From Actinomycetota bacterium (lineage in GTDB: Bacteria; Actinomycetota; Actinomycetes; S36-B12; UBA5976): a stretch of 19,563 nucleotides of DNA. Where the stretch lies: contig CANKTT010000014.1 of the NCBI GenBank assembly GCA_947486505.1, forward strand, positions 1 through 19,563, read 5' to 3'. The translations under genes and the position numbers were made by a program. This document shows positions 1 to 7,986 of this stretch, in pieces (within the stretch, counting starts at the first letter, position 1; each line of letters begins with the position of its first letter). Under the pieces are notes generated by a model. It did no database searches and was not told where the DNA came from. It saw only the letters and a program-made list of their open reading frames with translations.

Positions 1-947
1 ATCATGTGATCCCAAACATAGAACTTCGCAACGCTCTGTAATGGCTCAATGCTTGCGGCCGGCAAGATCGGAAATAGCGCGTTTGCCTGAGGAGCATCAA
101 CTTTAACGCCCGGGATGTCCTTGATTCCCTTGTACAACTCTTGGGCCATGCCGTTTGAGTGCTGTGCGTTCTTTAGCCACAAGTCACCTTCAAACATTGC
201 GACTAGTTGGATCGAGATGAAACGCATCTTGCTGGCTAGCTGCATCGCAGATTTACGGACATACTTCATGGCTGGGACTAGTTCCGGATTCAGAATCACC
301 GCTGCTTCCGCTCCCATTGCGCCATTCTTGGTGCCACCGAGTGAAACTGCATCTACGCCGGCATCAGTTGTGAAGGCTCGCAGTGAAGTTCCTAGGGAGG
401 CTGCAGCATTTGAGATTCGGGCGCCATCGAGATGAATGTACATTCCAAGTGAGTGCGCGTGATCTGCCAAGGCCTTGACTTCAGCCACAGAATAAACCGT
501 ACCGTACTCAGTTGAATTGGTAATCGAAACTACTTTTGGCTGAGCGCGGTGCTCATTGCCAAATCCCCAGGCTTGCTTGTCCACCAACTCGGGAGTCAGT
601 TTGCCGTCAGGAGTTTCAACCTGCAAAAGCTTTAGCCCAGCCACCTTTTCCGGTGCGCCACCTTCGTCAACATTGATGTGAGCGCTGGTTGCACATACCA
701 CCGCTTCCCATGGCTTACACATTGCCTGCAATGTGATCACATTTGCACCAGTTCCGTTAAAGACTGGAAATACTTCTGCATCGTTACCAAACTGATTCTT
801 AATTACGCCAGAAAGTTGCTCAGAATAAATGTCATCACCGTAAGCAACTTGATGTCCAGCGTTAACGTCAGACATTGCCTTTAGGATCTCTGGATGAATT
901 CCGGCATAGTTATCACTTGCAAAGCCACGCCAAATTCCATCAACCAT
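1..947 (-). CDS. Threonine aldolase / beta-eliminating lyase family PLP enzyme (3' end cut by window edge)
   Basis: This PLP-dependent fold-type I enzyme would cleave L-threonine (or allo-threonine) to glycine and acetaldehyde in the cytoplasm. I translated it directly from the minus strand: 315 residues are visible from the ATG at 945-947 and the frame is still open at base 1, so only a few dozen C-terminal residues should be missing. Seen motifs are GTGAN (residues 65-69), SAHINVDEGG (88-97), the cofactor-binding HLDGAR (172-177) and SLGGTKNG (202-209), whose Lys207 should form the Schiff base with PLP. These are hallmarks of the PF01212 family. A purine-rich AGGGAT lies upstream of the ATG. 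It is the last visible gene of a minus-strand run with the SDR and ALDH, starting 39 bases after the SDR stop. Another beta-eliminating lyase specificity is possible; the threonine aldolase subfamily is the best fit. Confidence 0.87.
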   Translation of the reverse strand, partial: MVDGIWRGFASDNYAGIHPEILKAMSDVNAGHQVAYGDDIYSEQLSGVIKNQFGNDAEVFPVFNGTGANVITLQAMCKPWEAVVCATSAHINVDEGGAPEKVAGLKLLQVETPDGKLTPELVDKQAWGFGNEHRAQPKVVSITNSTEYGTVYSVAEVKALADHAHSLGMYIHLDGARISNAAASLGTSLRAFTTDAGVDAVSLGGTKNGAMGAEAAVILNPELVPAMKYVRKSAMQLASKMRFISIQLVAMFEGDLWLKNAQHSNGMAQELYKGIKDIPGVKVDAPQANALFPILPAASIEPLQSVAKFYVWDHM

Positions 948-986
948 TACTAATCCCTAATTAAAGCTAGTTATAAAACTTTTGAT

Positions 987-1751
987 TTATAGCGGTGTGA
1001 CGTAAGCGCCGCTGATGCCACCATCAACCAGGAAGTTAGATGCTGTCATGAACGAAGAATCATCGCTTACTAGGAATGCAACTGCTGCTGCCATTTCTTC
1101 TGGTTCGCCAAAGCGTCCCATTGGAATGTGAACTAAACGTCGTGCCGCACGCTCTGCATCCTTAGCAAATAGTTCCTGAAGCAATGGGGTGTTAACTGGG
1201 CCAGGCGATAACGCATTTACGCGAATACCTTCGCGGGCAAACTGCACACCAAGTTCGCGGGTCATGGCAAGAACGCCACCCTTGGAAGCGGTGTAAGAAA
1301 TCTGTGAGGTTGCTGCAGCCATAGTTGCCACGAATGATGCGGTGTTAACAATCGCACCTTTACCTTGACGCTGCATGTAAGGAATTACTTCCTTGCAGCA
1401 TAGGTAAACCGAAGTGAGGTTAACTTCTTGCACTCGACGCCAGGCATCAATACCAGTGGTCAAAATTGAATCGTCATCAGGAGGTGAGATACCGGCGTTG
1501 TTGAATGCAATGTCTACGGAACCGTAAGTATCGAATGCAACTTTGTACATGTTCGCAACATCATCTGCATTTGTAACATCCGCTTTAACGAAAATGCCGC
1601 CAACTTGGGCTGCAACTTTTTCGCCAGATACTGGGTCAAGATCAGCAATAACAACCTTCGCGCCTTCTTCGGCTAAACGAATTGCTGTTGCTTTACCAAT
1701 GCCACTTGAGCCGCCGGTGATTACTGCTACGCGGTCCTGTAAACGCTTCAC
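987..1751 (-). CDS. Short-chain dehydrogenase/reductase (SDR), FabG-like
   Basis: This is a classical cytoplasmic NAD(P)-dependent SDR of 254 residues, the usual family length. The Rossmann motif TGGSSGIG is at 12-19, NNAG at 84-87, the catalytic Asn at 111 (NLTSVYL), Ser139, Tyr153 and Lys157 (YTASK), and the typical C-terminal VDGG at 242-245. Asp37 at the end of beta-2 favours NAD over NADP. The start codon is GTG with AGGAAG close upstream. The gene lies 48 bases downstream of the aldehyde dehydrogenase on the same strand, so the two are probably co-transcribed. In Mycobacterium tuberculosis an SDR (Rv2857c) sits beside aldC and glnA4 in the same way, which suggests oxidation of a hydroxyl intermediate to the aldehyde used by the neighbour. 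FabG-like fatty-acid or sugar dehydrogenase activity cannot be excluded from sequence alone. Confidence 0.88.
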   Translation of the reverse strand: MKRLQDRVAVITGGSSGIGKATAIRLAEEGAKVVIADLDPVSGEKVAAQVGGIFVKADVTNADDVANMYKVAFDTYGSVDIAFNNAGISPPDDDSILTTGIDAWRRVQEVNLTSVYLCCKEVIPYMQRQGKGAIVNTASFVATMAAATSQISYTASKGGVLAMTRELGVQFAREGIRVNALSPGPVNTPLLQELFAKDAERAARRLVHIPMGRFGEPEEMAAAVAFLVSDDSSFMTASNFLVDGGISGAYVTPL

Positions 1752-1799
1752 TTACTTCCTACTTTCGGTTGGCGCCTGAATTTCTCAGGCAGTATGAGT

Positions 1800-3167
1800 T
1801 TAGTCCTCGGTACTTATAAAAACGTTCTTGGTTTCGGTAAAGGCCTCAAGAGCATGTGGGCCAAGCTCTCGGCCGATACCGGACTTCTTGAACCCGCCAA
1901 ATGGTGTCCAGTAGCGAACCGCTGAATGAGAGTTAATTGAAATAACGCCCGATTCCACGCCGCGTGCCATGCGCATTGCGCGGCCGACGTCACTGGTCCA
2001 AATCGATCCGGCTAAGCCATAATCCGTTCCATTTGCCATACGTATGGCATCTGCTTCATCGTCGAATGGAATCACTACTGCGACTGGACCAAAGATCTCT
2101 TGGCTGTATTGAATGTCCGATTCCGAGATTGGCGCTAGAACGGTTGGTGGGAACCAGAAGCCTTTGCCAGTTGGCGCTTCGCCCTGAAACAAGACGGGTG
2201 CGCCATCTGGAACAAAGGATTGAACCCGATCACGCTGGAGTGCACTAATCAGAGGTCCCATGTCGACTGACTCGTCTGCTGGATTTCCTGTGTGCATGCC
2301 TTTAACTACTGGCTCCATGTATGCGAGAACTTCATCGTAAACACTGCGCTGAACTAAAATTCGGGAACGTGCGCAGCAGTCTTGGCCAGAGTTATCAAAT
2401 ACTGCGCCAGGCGCTGCCTTTGCCGCCTTTTCAATGTCCGCGTCAGCAAAAATAATGGTTGGGCTCTTGCCACCAAGTTCCAATGTCACGCGCTTCAATT
2501 GGGAAGCGCTTGATTGCATAATGCTCGTACCCACAGCCGTTGAGCCCGTAAAGCAAATCTTGCGGATCGCTGGGTGGTCAACGATTCGCTGTCCAGCAAC
2601 TTTGCCAAAACCAGGCACGACGTTGAAAACATTTTCAGGAATTCCAGCTTCAAGTGCCAATTCCGCCAAACGCAATGCGGTAAGTGGAGTTGTTTCTGCT
2701 GGTTTGAGGACAACTGTGTTTCCAGCCGCAAGTGCTGGTGCAAATCCCCATGCTGCAACTGGCATTGGAAAATTCCACGGAACAATGATTCCAACGACAC
2801 CGATTGCTTCATGGAAAGTTATATCGATTCCACCAGGCACTGGAATCTGATGTCCAGTCAGGCGTTCAACACCACCGGCCATGTAGTTCAAAACGTTGGC
2901 AACATTTTGTGCTTCCCAGCGAGCATTACCGATTGTGTGACCAGCTTCAAGTACTTCAAGTCTTGCTAACTCTTCGTTACTATCTGAAACAAGTTGCGCG
3001 AACTTGCGCAGGACGTCAGCGCGGGCGCCCGGTGCAAGATCTCGCCAAGCTGGCCAGGCGCTTTGAGCTTTTGATACAACTGCATCGATCTCATCAGCCG
3101 ATGCCATGTGGACGGTTTTTACGACGCCCTCGGTAGCTGGATTTAAAACATCAAATGTGTCGCTCAT
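1800..3167 (-). CDS. Aldehyde dehydrogenase (NAD-dependent, ALDH superfamily, AldC-like)
   Basis: This cytoplasmic enzyme oxidises an aldehyde to the carboxylate with NAD(P). It has 455 residues, slightly shorter than the common 480-500 and similar to my recollection of mycobacterial AldC. All key elements are present: the PWNFP oxyanion/NAD motif (130-134), Lys155 in VLKPAE, FTGST (206-210), general base Glu230 in LELGG, catalytic Cys264 in GQDCCARSR, EIFGP (357-361) and PFGGFKKSG near the C terminus. The start is ATG with an AGAGGA ribosome-binding site a few bases upstream. It is the first gene of the minus-strand run and is divergent from the GlnA-like ligase, so a shared control region is likely. 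The substrate is not readable from sequence: a gamma-glutamylated aminoaldehyde is the contextual guess, and acetaldehyde from the neighbouring threonine aldolase is the alternative. Confidence 0.93.
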   Translation of the reverse strand: MSDTFDVLNPATEGVVKTVHMASADEIDAVVSKAQSAWPAWRDLAPGARADVLRKFAQLVSDSNEELARLEVLEAGHTIGNARWEAQNVANVLNYMAGGVERLTGHQIPVPGGIDITFHEAIGVVGIIVPWNFPMPVAAWGFAPALAAGNTVVLKPAETTPLTALRLAELALEAGIPENVFNVVPGFGKVAGQRIVDHPAIRKICFTGSTAVGTSIMQSSASQLKRVTLELGGKSPTIIFADADIEKAAKAAPGAVFDNSGQDCCARSRILVQRSVYDEVLAYMEPVVKGMHTGNPADESVDMGPLISALQRDRVQSFVPDGAPVLFQGEAPTGKGFWFPPTVLAPISESDIQYSQEIFGPVAVVIPFDDEADAIRMANGTDYGLAGSIWTSDVGRAMRMARGVESGVISINSHSAVRYWTPFGGFKKSGIGRELGPHALEAFTETKNVFISTED

Positions 3168-3246
3168 AATTCCTCTTTGACCAGGTTTTGGGAAACTTCC
3201 TAGAAAGAGCGTAGTGGAGTAACCTCCTGCAAAACTTACACCTAGG

Positions 3247-3264
3247 TATAACTTCGACGAAGTT
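3247..3264. promoter_or_regulatory. Palindromic operator candidate in the divergent ALDH/GlnA-like control region
   Basis: Bases 3250-3264 form a perfect 15-base palindrome with 7-base arms AACTTCG / CGAAGTT around a central A. A TATAAC hexamer at 3247-3252 overlaps its left edge on the plus strand, and the complement reads TTATAC on the minus strand. Convincing -35 hexamers are not visible. The position in the 201-base gap between two divergent genes is what one expects of an operator for a local repressor (TetR- or GntR-like), but no regulator gene is in the window. On the plus strand the palindrome is followed by CATTTTTT, so a small terminator-like hairpin is an alternative reading, although no plus-strand gene lies upstream to terminate. 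Confidence 0.4.
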
Positions 3265-3368
3265 CATTTTTTGGTAGGCATCCCCCAGAAGACTAGATTT
3301 TTCACGCCAAAAACCGATAGATTCAAGCCCATACTTGTAAAGAATCTGAGCCTGCAAAAGGAGATCCC

Positions 3369-4736
3369 ATGGCCTCGGTAAGTTTTCCTCTTTCAATTGA
3401 TGCTTTAACTAAGGACATCAAGGAAGGCCGAATCGATACCGTCATTGTCGCCATAACGGACATGCAAGGCCGGCTCCAAGGTAAGCGCCTGCACGGAGAT
3501 TTCTTTTTGAGCGACGTACTTAACCATGGAACTGAGGGCTGCAATTATTTGGTTGCTGTCGATATTGACATGAATACGGTTCAGGGTTACGACATATCGT
3601 CTTGGGATACCGGCTATGGCGACATGGTTATGAAGATCGATCCAAAAACTATGCGTTACGTAGATTGGCATGAAGGTACTGCGCTAGTACTTGCTGACTT
3701 AGTTGATCACCATGACAATCCAATTCCAGAATCCCCACGTCAGATTCTGCAGAAGCAGTTAAAGCGACTTGAAGATATGGGAATGGTTGCCATGGTTGGC
3801 ACCGAACTTGAATTCATTATGTTTGAAGATACTTACGAGGAAGCTTGGAACAAGCGTTATCACGACTTGACTCCAGTTAATCAATACAACGTTGACTACA
3901 GCATCATCGGAACTTCTCGAGTAGAACCAATTCTTCGTCGAATTCGCCTTTCCATGGTGAATGCTGGCATGACGGTTGAATCAGTAAAGGGTGAATGCAA
4001 CCTTGGTCAACACGAGATTGCGTTCAAATACACCGATGGGCTAGCCACATGTGATCACCATGTTGTTTACAAAACAGGTGCAAAAGAGATTGCAGCCCAG
4101 GATGGCTACGCCTTGACCTTCATGGCAAAGTTCAATGAGCGCGAAGGCAATTCCTGCCATATCCATTTGTCATTCCGTGGCATCGATGGCTCAATGGTTC
4201 TTGCAGACGACAACGACCCTGATGGACTCAGCGATATTGGTAAGCAATATCTTGCGGGCCAGCTCGCACATATGCGTGAACTAAGCATCATGTATGCACC
4301 AACTATCAACAGTTACAAGCGTTACGCACCCGGCAGCTTCGCTCCAACCGCCATTAAATGGGGTCGCGATAACCGAACCTGTTCATACCGCTTAGTTGGA
4401 CATGGTCAAAGTTTGCGTGTTGAAAATCGCGTGCCTGGTGGCGACGTGAATCCTTACCTTGCCGTGGCCGGCATGATTGCGGCTGGAATCGACGGCATTG
4501 AAAAGAAGATGACGCTAGAACCTCGGTTTGATGGCAATGCTTATGCACTTGAGACTGATCGTGTTCCAAACACCTTGCAAATGGCACGCGACTTATGGGT
4601 AAACAGCGCATGGGCAAAAGAAGCATTTGGCGAACGGGTTCACAAGCACTACACGCACATGGTTGATACTGATTTGGCACAATTCAACAAAGCAGTAACA
4701 GACTTTGAACTGATCCGTGGATTTGAGCGCTACTAA
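3369..4736 (+). CDS. Glutamine synthetase-family ligase (GlnA4 / gamma-glutamyl-amine synthetase-like)
   Basis: This is an ATP-dependent ligase of the GS-I fold, expected to join glutamate to an amine. It has 455 residues with ATG start and a strong AAGGAGA site six bases upstream. Conserved metal and substrate positions are seen: Glu146 and Glu148 (GTELEF), Glu209 (KGEC) and Glu216 (QHEIAF), His264 in NSCHIHLSF, Arg318 (NSYKRY), Arg336 and Arg341 (DNRTCSYRL), and Glu352 and Arg354 in RVENRVPGGD. The usual tyrosine adenylylation segment (NLYDLPP) is absent and the His motif is divergent, so it is unlikely to be the housekeeping nitrogen-assimilating GlnA. Actinobacterial GlnA3/GlnA4 and enterobacterial PuuA glutamylate polyamines or ethanolamine. 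The adjoining SDR and ALDH fit that role, and an SDR (rather than an amine oxidase) favours an amino alcohol such as ethanolamine. The substrate assignment is inference. Confidence 0.85.
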   Translation: MASVSFPLSIDALTKDIKEGRIDTVIVAITDMQGRLQGKRLHGDFFLSDVLNHGTEGCNYLVAVDIDMNTVQGYDISSWDTGYGDMVMKIDPKTMRYVDWHEGTALVLADLVDHHDNPIPESPRQILQKQLKRLEDMGMVAMVGTELEFIMFEDTYEEAWNKRYHDLTPVNQYNVDYSIIGTSRVEPILRRIRLSMVNAGMTVESVKGECNLGQHEIAFKYTDGLATCDHHVVYKTGAKEIAAQDGYALTFMAKFNEREGNSCHIHLSFRGIDGSMVLADDNDPDGLSDIGKQYLAGQLAHMRELSIMYAPTINSYKRYAPGSFAPTAIKWGRDNRTCSYRLVGHGQSLRVENRVPGGDVNPYLAVAGMIAAGIDGIEKKMTLEPRFDGNAYALETDRVPNTLQMARDLWVNSAWAKEAFGERVHKHYTHMVDTDLAQFNKAVTDFELIRGFERY

Positions 4737-4746
4737 ACATTTTTGG

Positions 4747-4763
4747 AAGTGTCTTAAGCACTT
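4747..4763. terminator. Weak hairpin between convergent genes
   Basis: AAGTG (4747-4751) and CACTT (4759-4763) can pair around a seven-base loop in the 28-base gap between the convergent GlnA-like gene and the HATPase gene. There is no clear U-tract on either strand, so it may only be a weak bidirectional stop or mRNA 3' end. Confidence 0.25.
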
Positions 4764-4764
4764 A

Positions 4765-5193
4765 CTAAGCGGTGTTAAACCCTGCCCAAATGCGTTTGCC
4801 GTTTTCAGTTAACTCGTATCCCCAAAGATCAGCAAACTCATCAATGATGTGCATACCTCGACCACAGTCCAGTGAAACATCAAGTGATCGCATCACGGGT
4901 ATCTGATCATTGGCATCCTCAACCACTACCTTGACCATGTACTGCCAACGTTCCAATACAACTTGAAGTTCAGTGGCCGCATGAACCACAGAGTTAGCAA
5001 CAAGTTCGCTCGTAACAGCGATAGCTTGATCAAGATTTATTGAAATTTCATCGCCCAGAAAATAACCAACCTGCTGTCGGGCAAGATTCACCGAATCAGC
5101 CATTGCTGGCATAGTCCAACTTGCAATAGTTGTTAAGAAATCCCCAAAATAGATCGCCAAATCCGCGGTGCCAGATTCGTTAAATGCGCTCAT
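4765..5193 (-). CDS. HATPase_c_2-type ATP-binding regulator (anti-sigma factor / RsbW-like)
   Basis: This small cytoplasmic protein has a GHKL ATP-binding fold like the serine kinases that bind sigma factors or phosphorylate STAS antagonists. With the ATG at 5191-5193 it has 142 residues. Seen features are an N-box-like TSELVANSVVH (61-71; Glu63, Asn67), a G1-like VEDANDQIP (91-99) where Asp93 would contact adenine, and a G2-like DCGRGMHII (109-117). The G1 box lacks the usual DxGxG glycines, as is common in the actinobacterial HATPase_c_2 group. An in-frame TTG 39 bases upstream has no good ribosome-binding site, so I prefer the ATG. It lies 48 bases after smpB on the same strand and probably ends that transcript. 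No partner sigma factor, STAS protein or PP2C phosphatase is in the window. Confidence 0.75.
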   Translation of the reverse strand: MSAFNESGTADLAIYFGDFLTTIASWTMPAMADSVNLARQQVGYFLGDEISINLDQAIAVTSELVANSVVHAATELQVVLERWQYMVKVVVEDANDQIPVMRSLDVSLDCGRGMHIIDEFADLWGYELTENGKRIWAGFNTA

Positions 5194-5241
5194 ATTTTCA
5201 AGTATGCCCGTTACCCAATGAATAAAACCCAATATTTAGGC

Positions 5242-5718
5242 TTATTCCATGCCTTTATCGCGGCGACCTGTTGCTCGTTGGGTCTCCCGTTTAGCATCCT
5301 TTTCGGCGATGGCTTGGCGCTTATCGTAGTTCTTTCGACCTCGAGCGATAGCTATCTCAACTTTGGCTTTGCCATCGTTGAAATACAGACTCAATGGGAT
5401 CAGAGTTAGGCCACTTTCCTTCAACTTGTTTTCGATCTTGCTTATCTCTTGACGATTAAGCAAAAGTTTGCGCGCCCGCGTTGGAGCATGGTTGGTCCAA
5501 GAGCCTTCGTTGTATTCGGGAATGTTGACACCACGCAGCCAAATTTCACCATTCTCAAATAGCGCATAACCATCAACCAGGCTTGCCCTACCAGCACGCA
5601 GGGATTTAACTTCAGTTCCAACAAGAACCATGCCAGCTTCATAGATATCTTCGATGGTGAAGTCGTGGCGAGCTTTCCGGTTCTGGGCGATTACCTTACG
5701 ACCGCGCTCTTTAGCCAC
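5242..5718 (-). CDS. smpB: SsrA-binding protein SmpB
   Basis: SmpB binds tmRNA and delivers it to stalled ribosomes for trans-translation. The 158-residue product has the family's usual length and motifs: the N-terminal NRKARHDF, the oligonucleotide-binding core ([15 protein letters not shown] followed by the [10 protein letters not shown] segment), PIPEYN-type [10 protein letters not shown], and the basic C-terminal tail beginning [14 protein letters not shown] that folds in the decoding centre. The start is GTG, ten bases after the stop of the M23 gene, and a GGGGA overlapping the end of that gene is the only visible Shine-Dalgarno candidate. Position after ftsEX is conserved in Actinobacteria (ftsE-ftsX-smpB in mycobacteria). 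The tmRNA gene ssrA, sometimes nearby in other genomes, is not in the window. Confidence 0.96.
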   Translation of the reverse strand: MAKERGRKVIAQNRKARHDFTIEDIYEAGMVLVGTEVKSLRAGRASLVDGYALFENGEIWLRGVNIPEYNEGSWTNHAPTRARKLLLNRQEISKIENKLKESGLTLIPLSLYFNDGKAKVEIAIARGRKNYDKRQAIAEKDAKRETQRATGRRDKGME

Positions 5719-5728
5719 TTAACTCAAC

Positions 5729-6976
5729 TCATCCCCAGCAAGGCACAACGGTGCGAGATGCACCAAACCAACCCATTGGATTGTACGGTACGCCATTTAG
5801 GTGAACTTCAAAGTGCAAATGCGGACCCGTGGAGAAGCCAGTAGATCCGACATACCCAATTACTTCTTGGTTTCCAACGGCTTGCCCAGGCGATACACCA
5901 AATCGGGTCTGATGGGCATACATCGTCACCATGCCACCACCATGATCGATCAAGGTCATGTTTCCGTAAGCGCGGCTAAATGTCGTGGAGAGAATGACTC
6001 CGGCTGCGGCGGCGCGGATTGGAGTTCCTCTTGGCGCTCCACTATCAACACCAGTGTGGCAAGACTTGTATCCGTAGACCGGATGCACGCGCCAACCCAC
6101 ACTTCCGCCAGCTGCACGACCTGGGAGTGGCCAGGACAACGGACCGGTAGCTTGTGGATCGACCGGTCCTTGTTCACCAGCAGATCCGGAAAGGGCGGCG
6201 ATCCGAATTTGTTCTGCGCGAAGTTCGTCATACTGCTTTTGAACTTCAGCCTTGTCATCTTCGGCGATCTTTAGGGCAGCAGATTCTTGGTCTACCAGTT
6301 TGTCAACTTCAACTTTTGCTGCTGCTGCTACGTCGGCTGCATTTCGGGCATCAATAAGCGCCTGCGAGGCAATGTTTGCTATTCGCTGCATATCAAGACG
6401 AACTTCTTCAGCCGCGGCCGCATCAGATACTAGTTGGTCTTTTGCTCCAAGTAGATCGTCGAGACTCCTCGCAGTTGATATCGAAACGGCCTTAATGTTT
6501 TGCAATCTGACGGTCAAATCTGACGGTGAGGTTGACTCAAGGATTATTTCCCATTGCGAAGTTTGTCCCTGTTGATAAACAGAGCGCGCAAACTGGTCTA
6601 CCTTTTTTTGCAGTTGACTAATCTCTGCTTCTTTGCTGGTGACTTTTGATAGAGCTGCTGTATACGCAGCTTTAGAAACCGCGAGATCAGAGGCAGCTTT
6701 TTCGTAAACCGAAGCAGCTTCGCTTTCCCTGGTCGTAGCAATAGCCATGGCCTCACGAGCAGCTGGAAGTTTTGCTTGAGCATCCTTTAGGGATTCAGCA
6801 GCTGCAACAACTGCCTGTGATGCTTCTGTTAGTGCTTCAGAAGCTTCGGAAACTTGTTGGTCAATATCATTGCTGCCGGCAATAGCTGGTGGGATAAGTA
6901 GAGAAAGTATCAATGGAACGGCAAGTAATCCTCGGGTAAACCACGAGGAGTTATGACGCGAGAGGAAGGCGCTCAT
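5729..6976 (-). CDS. Secreted coiled-coil M23 (LytM) peptidoglycan endopeptidase, EnvC-like partner of FtsEX
   Basis: The 415-residue protein has an N-terminal signal peptide (basic start, hydrophobic stretch 16-31, likely cleavage after AIA at 31-33), a long Ala/Glu/Lys-rich coiled coil (about 37-260), a short linker and a C-terminal M23 domain (about 280-402). Metal ligands and catalytic residues appear intact: His307 and Asp311 (HTGVD), His355 (MYAHQ) and the HLH pair 386-388 (GPHLHFE). It should therefore cut peptidoglycan itself rather than act only as an amidase activator as in E. coli EnvC. Gene order ftsE-ftsX-this suggests that the FtsX extracellular loop binds the coiled coil and gates the enzyme, as for EnvC, PcsB and mycobacterial RipC. 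Start ATG with GGAG six to seven bases upstream. The 105-base gap to ftsX may hold a promoter, but I could not define one. Confidence 0.9.
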   Translation of the reverse strand: MSAFLSRHNSSWFTRGLLAVPLILSLLIPPAIAGSNDIDQQVSEASEALTEASQAVVAAAESLKDAQAKLPAAREAMAIATTRESEAASVYEKAASDLAVSKAAYTAALSKVTSKEAEISQLQKKVDQFARSVYQQGQTSQWEIILESTSPSDLTVRLQNIKAVSISTARSLDDLLGAKDQLVSDAAAAEEVRLDMQRIANIASQALIDARNAADVAAAAKVEVDKLVDQESAALKIAEDDKAEVQKQYDELRAEQIRIAALSGSAGEQGPVDPQATGPLSWPLPGRAAGGSVGWRVHPVYGYKSCHTGVDSGAPRGTPIRAAAAGVILSTTFSRAYGNMTLIDHGGGMVTMYAHQTRFGVSPGQAVGNQEVIGYVGSTGFSTGPHLHFEVHLNGVPYNPMGWFGASRTVVPCWG

Positions 6977-7037
6977 GATGCTCCGTTCAAGGGGGAAGTT
7001 ATTTAAGCGTAACGGAAGTGCCCAAAGTTACTGGTGT

Positions 7038-7047
7038 GACTCGAGTC
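7038..7047. repeat. 10-base perfect palindrome upstream of the M23 gene
   Basis: GACTCGAGTC is a perfect palindrome in the 105-base gap between ftsX and the M23 peptidase gene, about 60 bases before the latter's start. It could be an operator half-pair or chance; nothing else links it to a regulator. Confidence 0.25.
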
Positions 7048-7081
7048 GTGTCGGAGCATTTTGACACTAAATTGTGCAGAT

Positions 7082-7984
7082 TTAGCCCTTTAAATAGCGT
7101 CTGAGCGTGATTGAGGCCGCTATCACCGTAGTTCCAACGCCGATTAAATAGAGAATCGGCACAATTGCCAAAACCTCATTCCAGGTTACAAACGGGATAA
7201 AAGTTAGGTTTGGAGCCAATTTTGCGTCAATCAACCAATACTTTGAGGCCAGAATCCCACCCGTAGCCAGGGTTGAACCAAGGATTGCAGCGACTGCGGC
7301 CTCCAAAATGAAAGGCAATCGGATTGACATGTTGCTTGCTCCTACTGAGCGCATAATCGAAGTTTCGCGACGCCTAGCAAACGCAGCCACTCGCACCGTG
7401 TTCATCACCAGCAAAACCGTCACAAAGAGCATGGCAGCGGCAATCGCCAACGCAAAAGATTGCAATCCTTTTAGTATCTGGAAAAACCGGTCTAACAATT
7501 TTCTCTGGTCTTGAATCGATTCGACACCTTGAACCGACAGCAAAGCACTCGAGACTTTTTCAAAATTCTCTGGGTTATCCAGCTTGACTCTAAATGATGC
7601 TGGAAGTGCATCTGGACTGATGTTCGCCAAAATTGCCGAGCCAGCAAACTGTTCCTTGAATTGTTCATACGCATCCGCTGATGATTCATAGAAAACATCT
7701 TGAACGGGTTCTAGGTCACCAAGGATGGTTTCTATGTTCGTAAGCTGTTCATCGGTTACCACTCCGGTGCAAGTAAATGCGACCGATGTGTTTCCACATA
7801 GAAATATGGAGACTTCAATCTTGTCGTACCAATAGCCCTTCATGCGATCTACTTGAGCGCTCAGCAGAAGTGCCGCGCCTACCAAAGAAAGTGAAACTGC
7901 GACCGAAACAATCAACGCGACTGTCATTGTGAAGTTTCGGCGTAAACCGTTTCCGACTTCTTTACTTACAAATGAAAATCTCAA
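7082..7984 (-). CDS. ftsX: Cell division ABC transporter permease FtsX
   Basis: FtsX is the membrane subunit of the FtsEX complex, which transmits ATP hydrolysis by FtsE to a periplasmic peptidoglycan hydrolase. The 300-residue product shows the expected four-helix layout: a first helix at about 19-42, an extracellular domain at about 43-170, then helices at about 175-197, 224-247 and 269-292, with the FtsX core motif around MRSVGAS (211-217). Cys63 and Cys72 in the extracellular domain could form a disulfide. The start is TTG two bases after the ftsE stop, so translation is probably coupled. I kept this start because the N-terminal segment before the next Met (residue 20) matches the SEIGxGLRRNxTMT pattern known in actinobacterial FtsX. 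Confidence 0.95.
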   Translation of the reverse strand: MRFSFVSKEVGNGLRRNFTMTVALIVSVAVSLSLVGAALLLSAQVDRMKGYWYDKIEVSIFLCGNTSVAFTCTGVVTDEQLTNIETILGDLEPVQDVFYESSADAYEQFKEQFAGSAILANISPDALPASFRVKLDNPENFEKVSSALLSVQGVESIQDQRKLLDRFFQILKGLQSFALAIAAAMLFVTVLLVMNTVRVAAFARRRETSIMRSVGASNMSIRLPFILEAAVAAILGSTLATGGILASKYWLIDAKLAPNLTFIPFVTWNEVLAIVPILYLIGVGTTVIAASITLRRYLKG

Positions 7985-7986
7985 GA

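Noticed and set aside
3250..3271. Rho-independent terminator (palindrome followed by CATTTTTT)
   Set aside because: No plus-strand gene lies upstream to terminate and the loop is only three bases; an operator is the more economical reading.
5218..5409. Open frame on the plus strand over the smpB end and HATPase start
   Set aside because: It lies antisense to a clearly conserved smpB gene, has no ribosome-binding site and no recognisable features.
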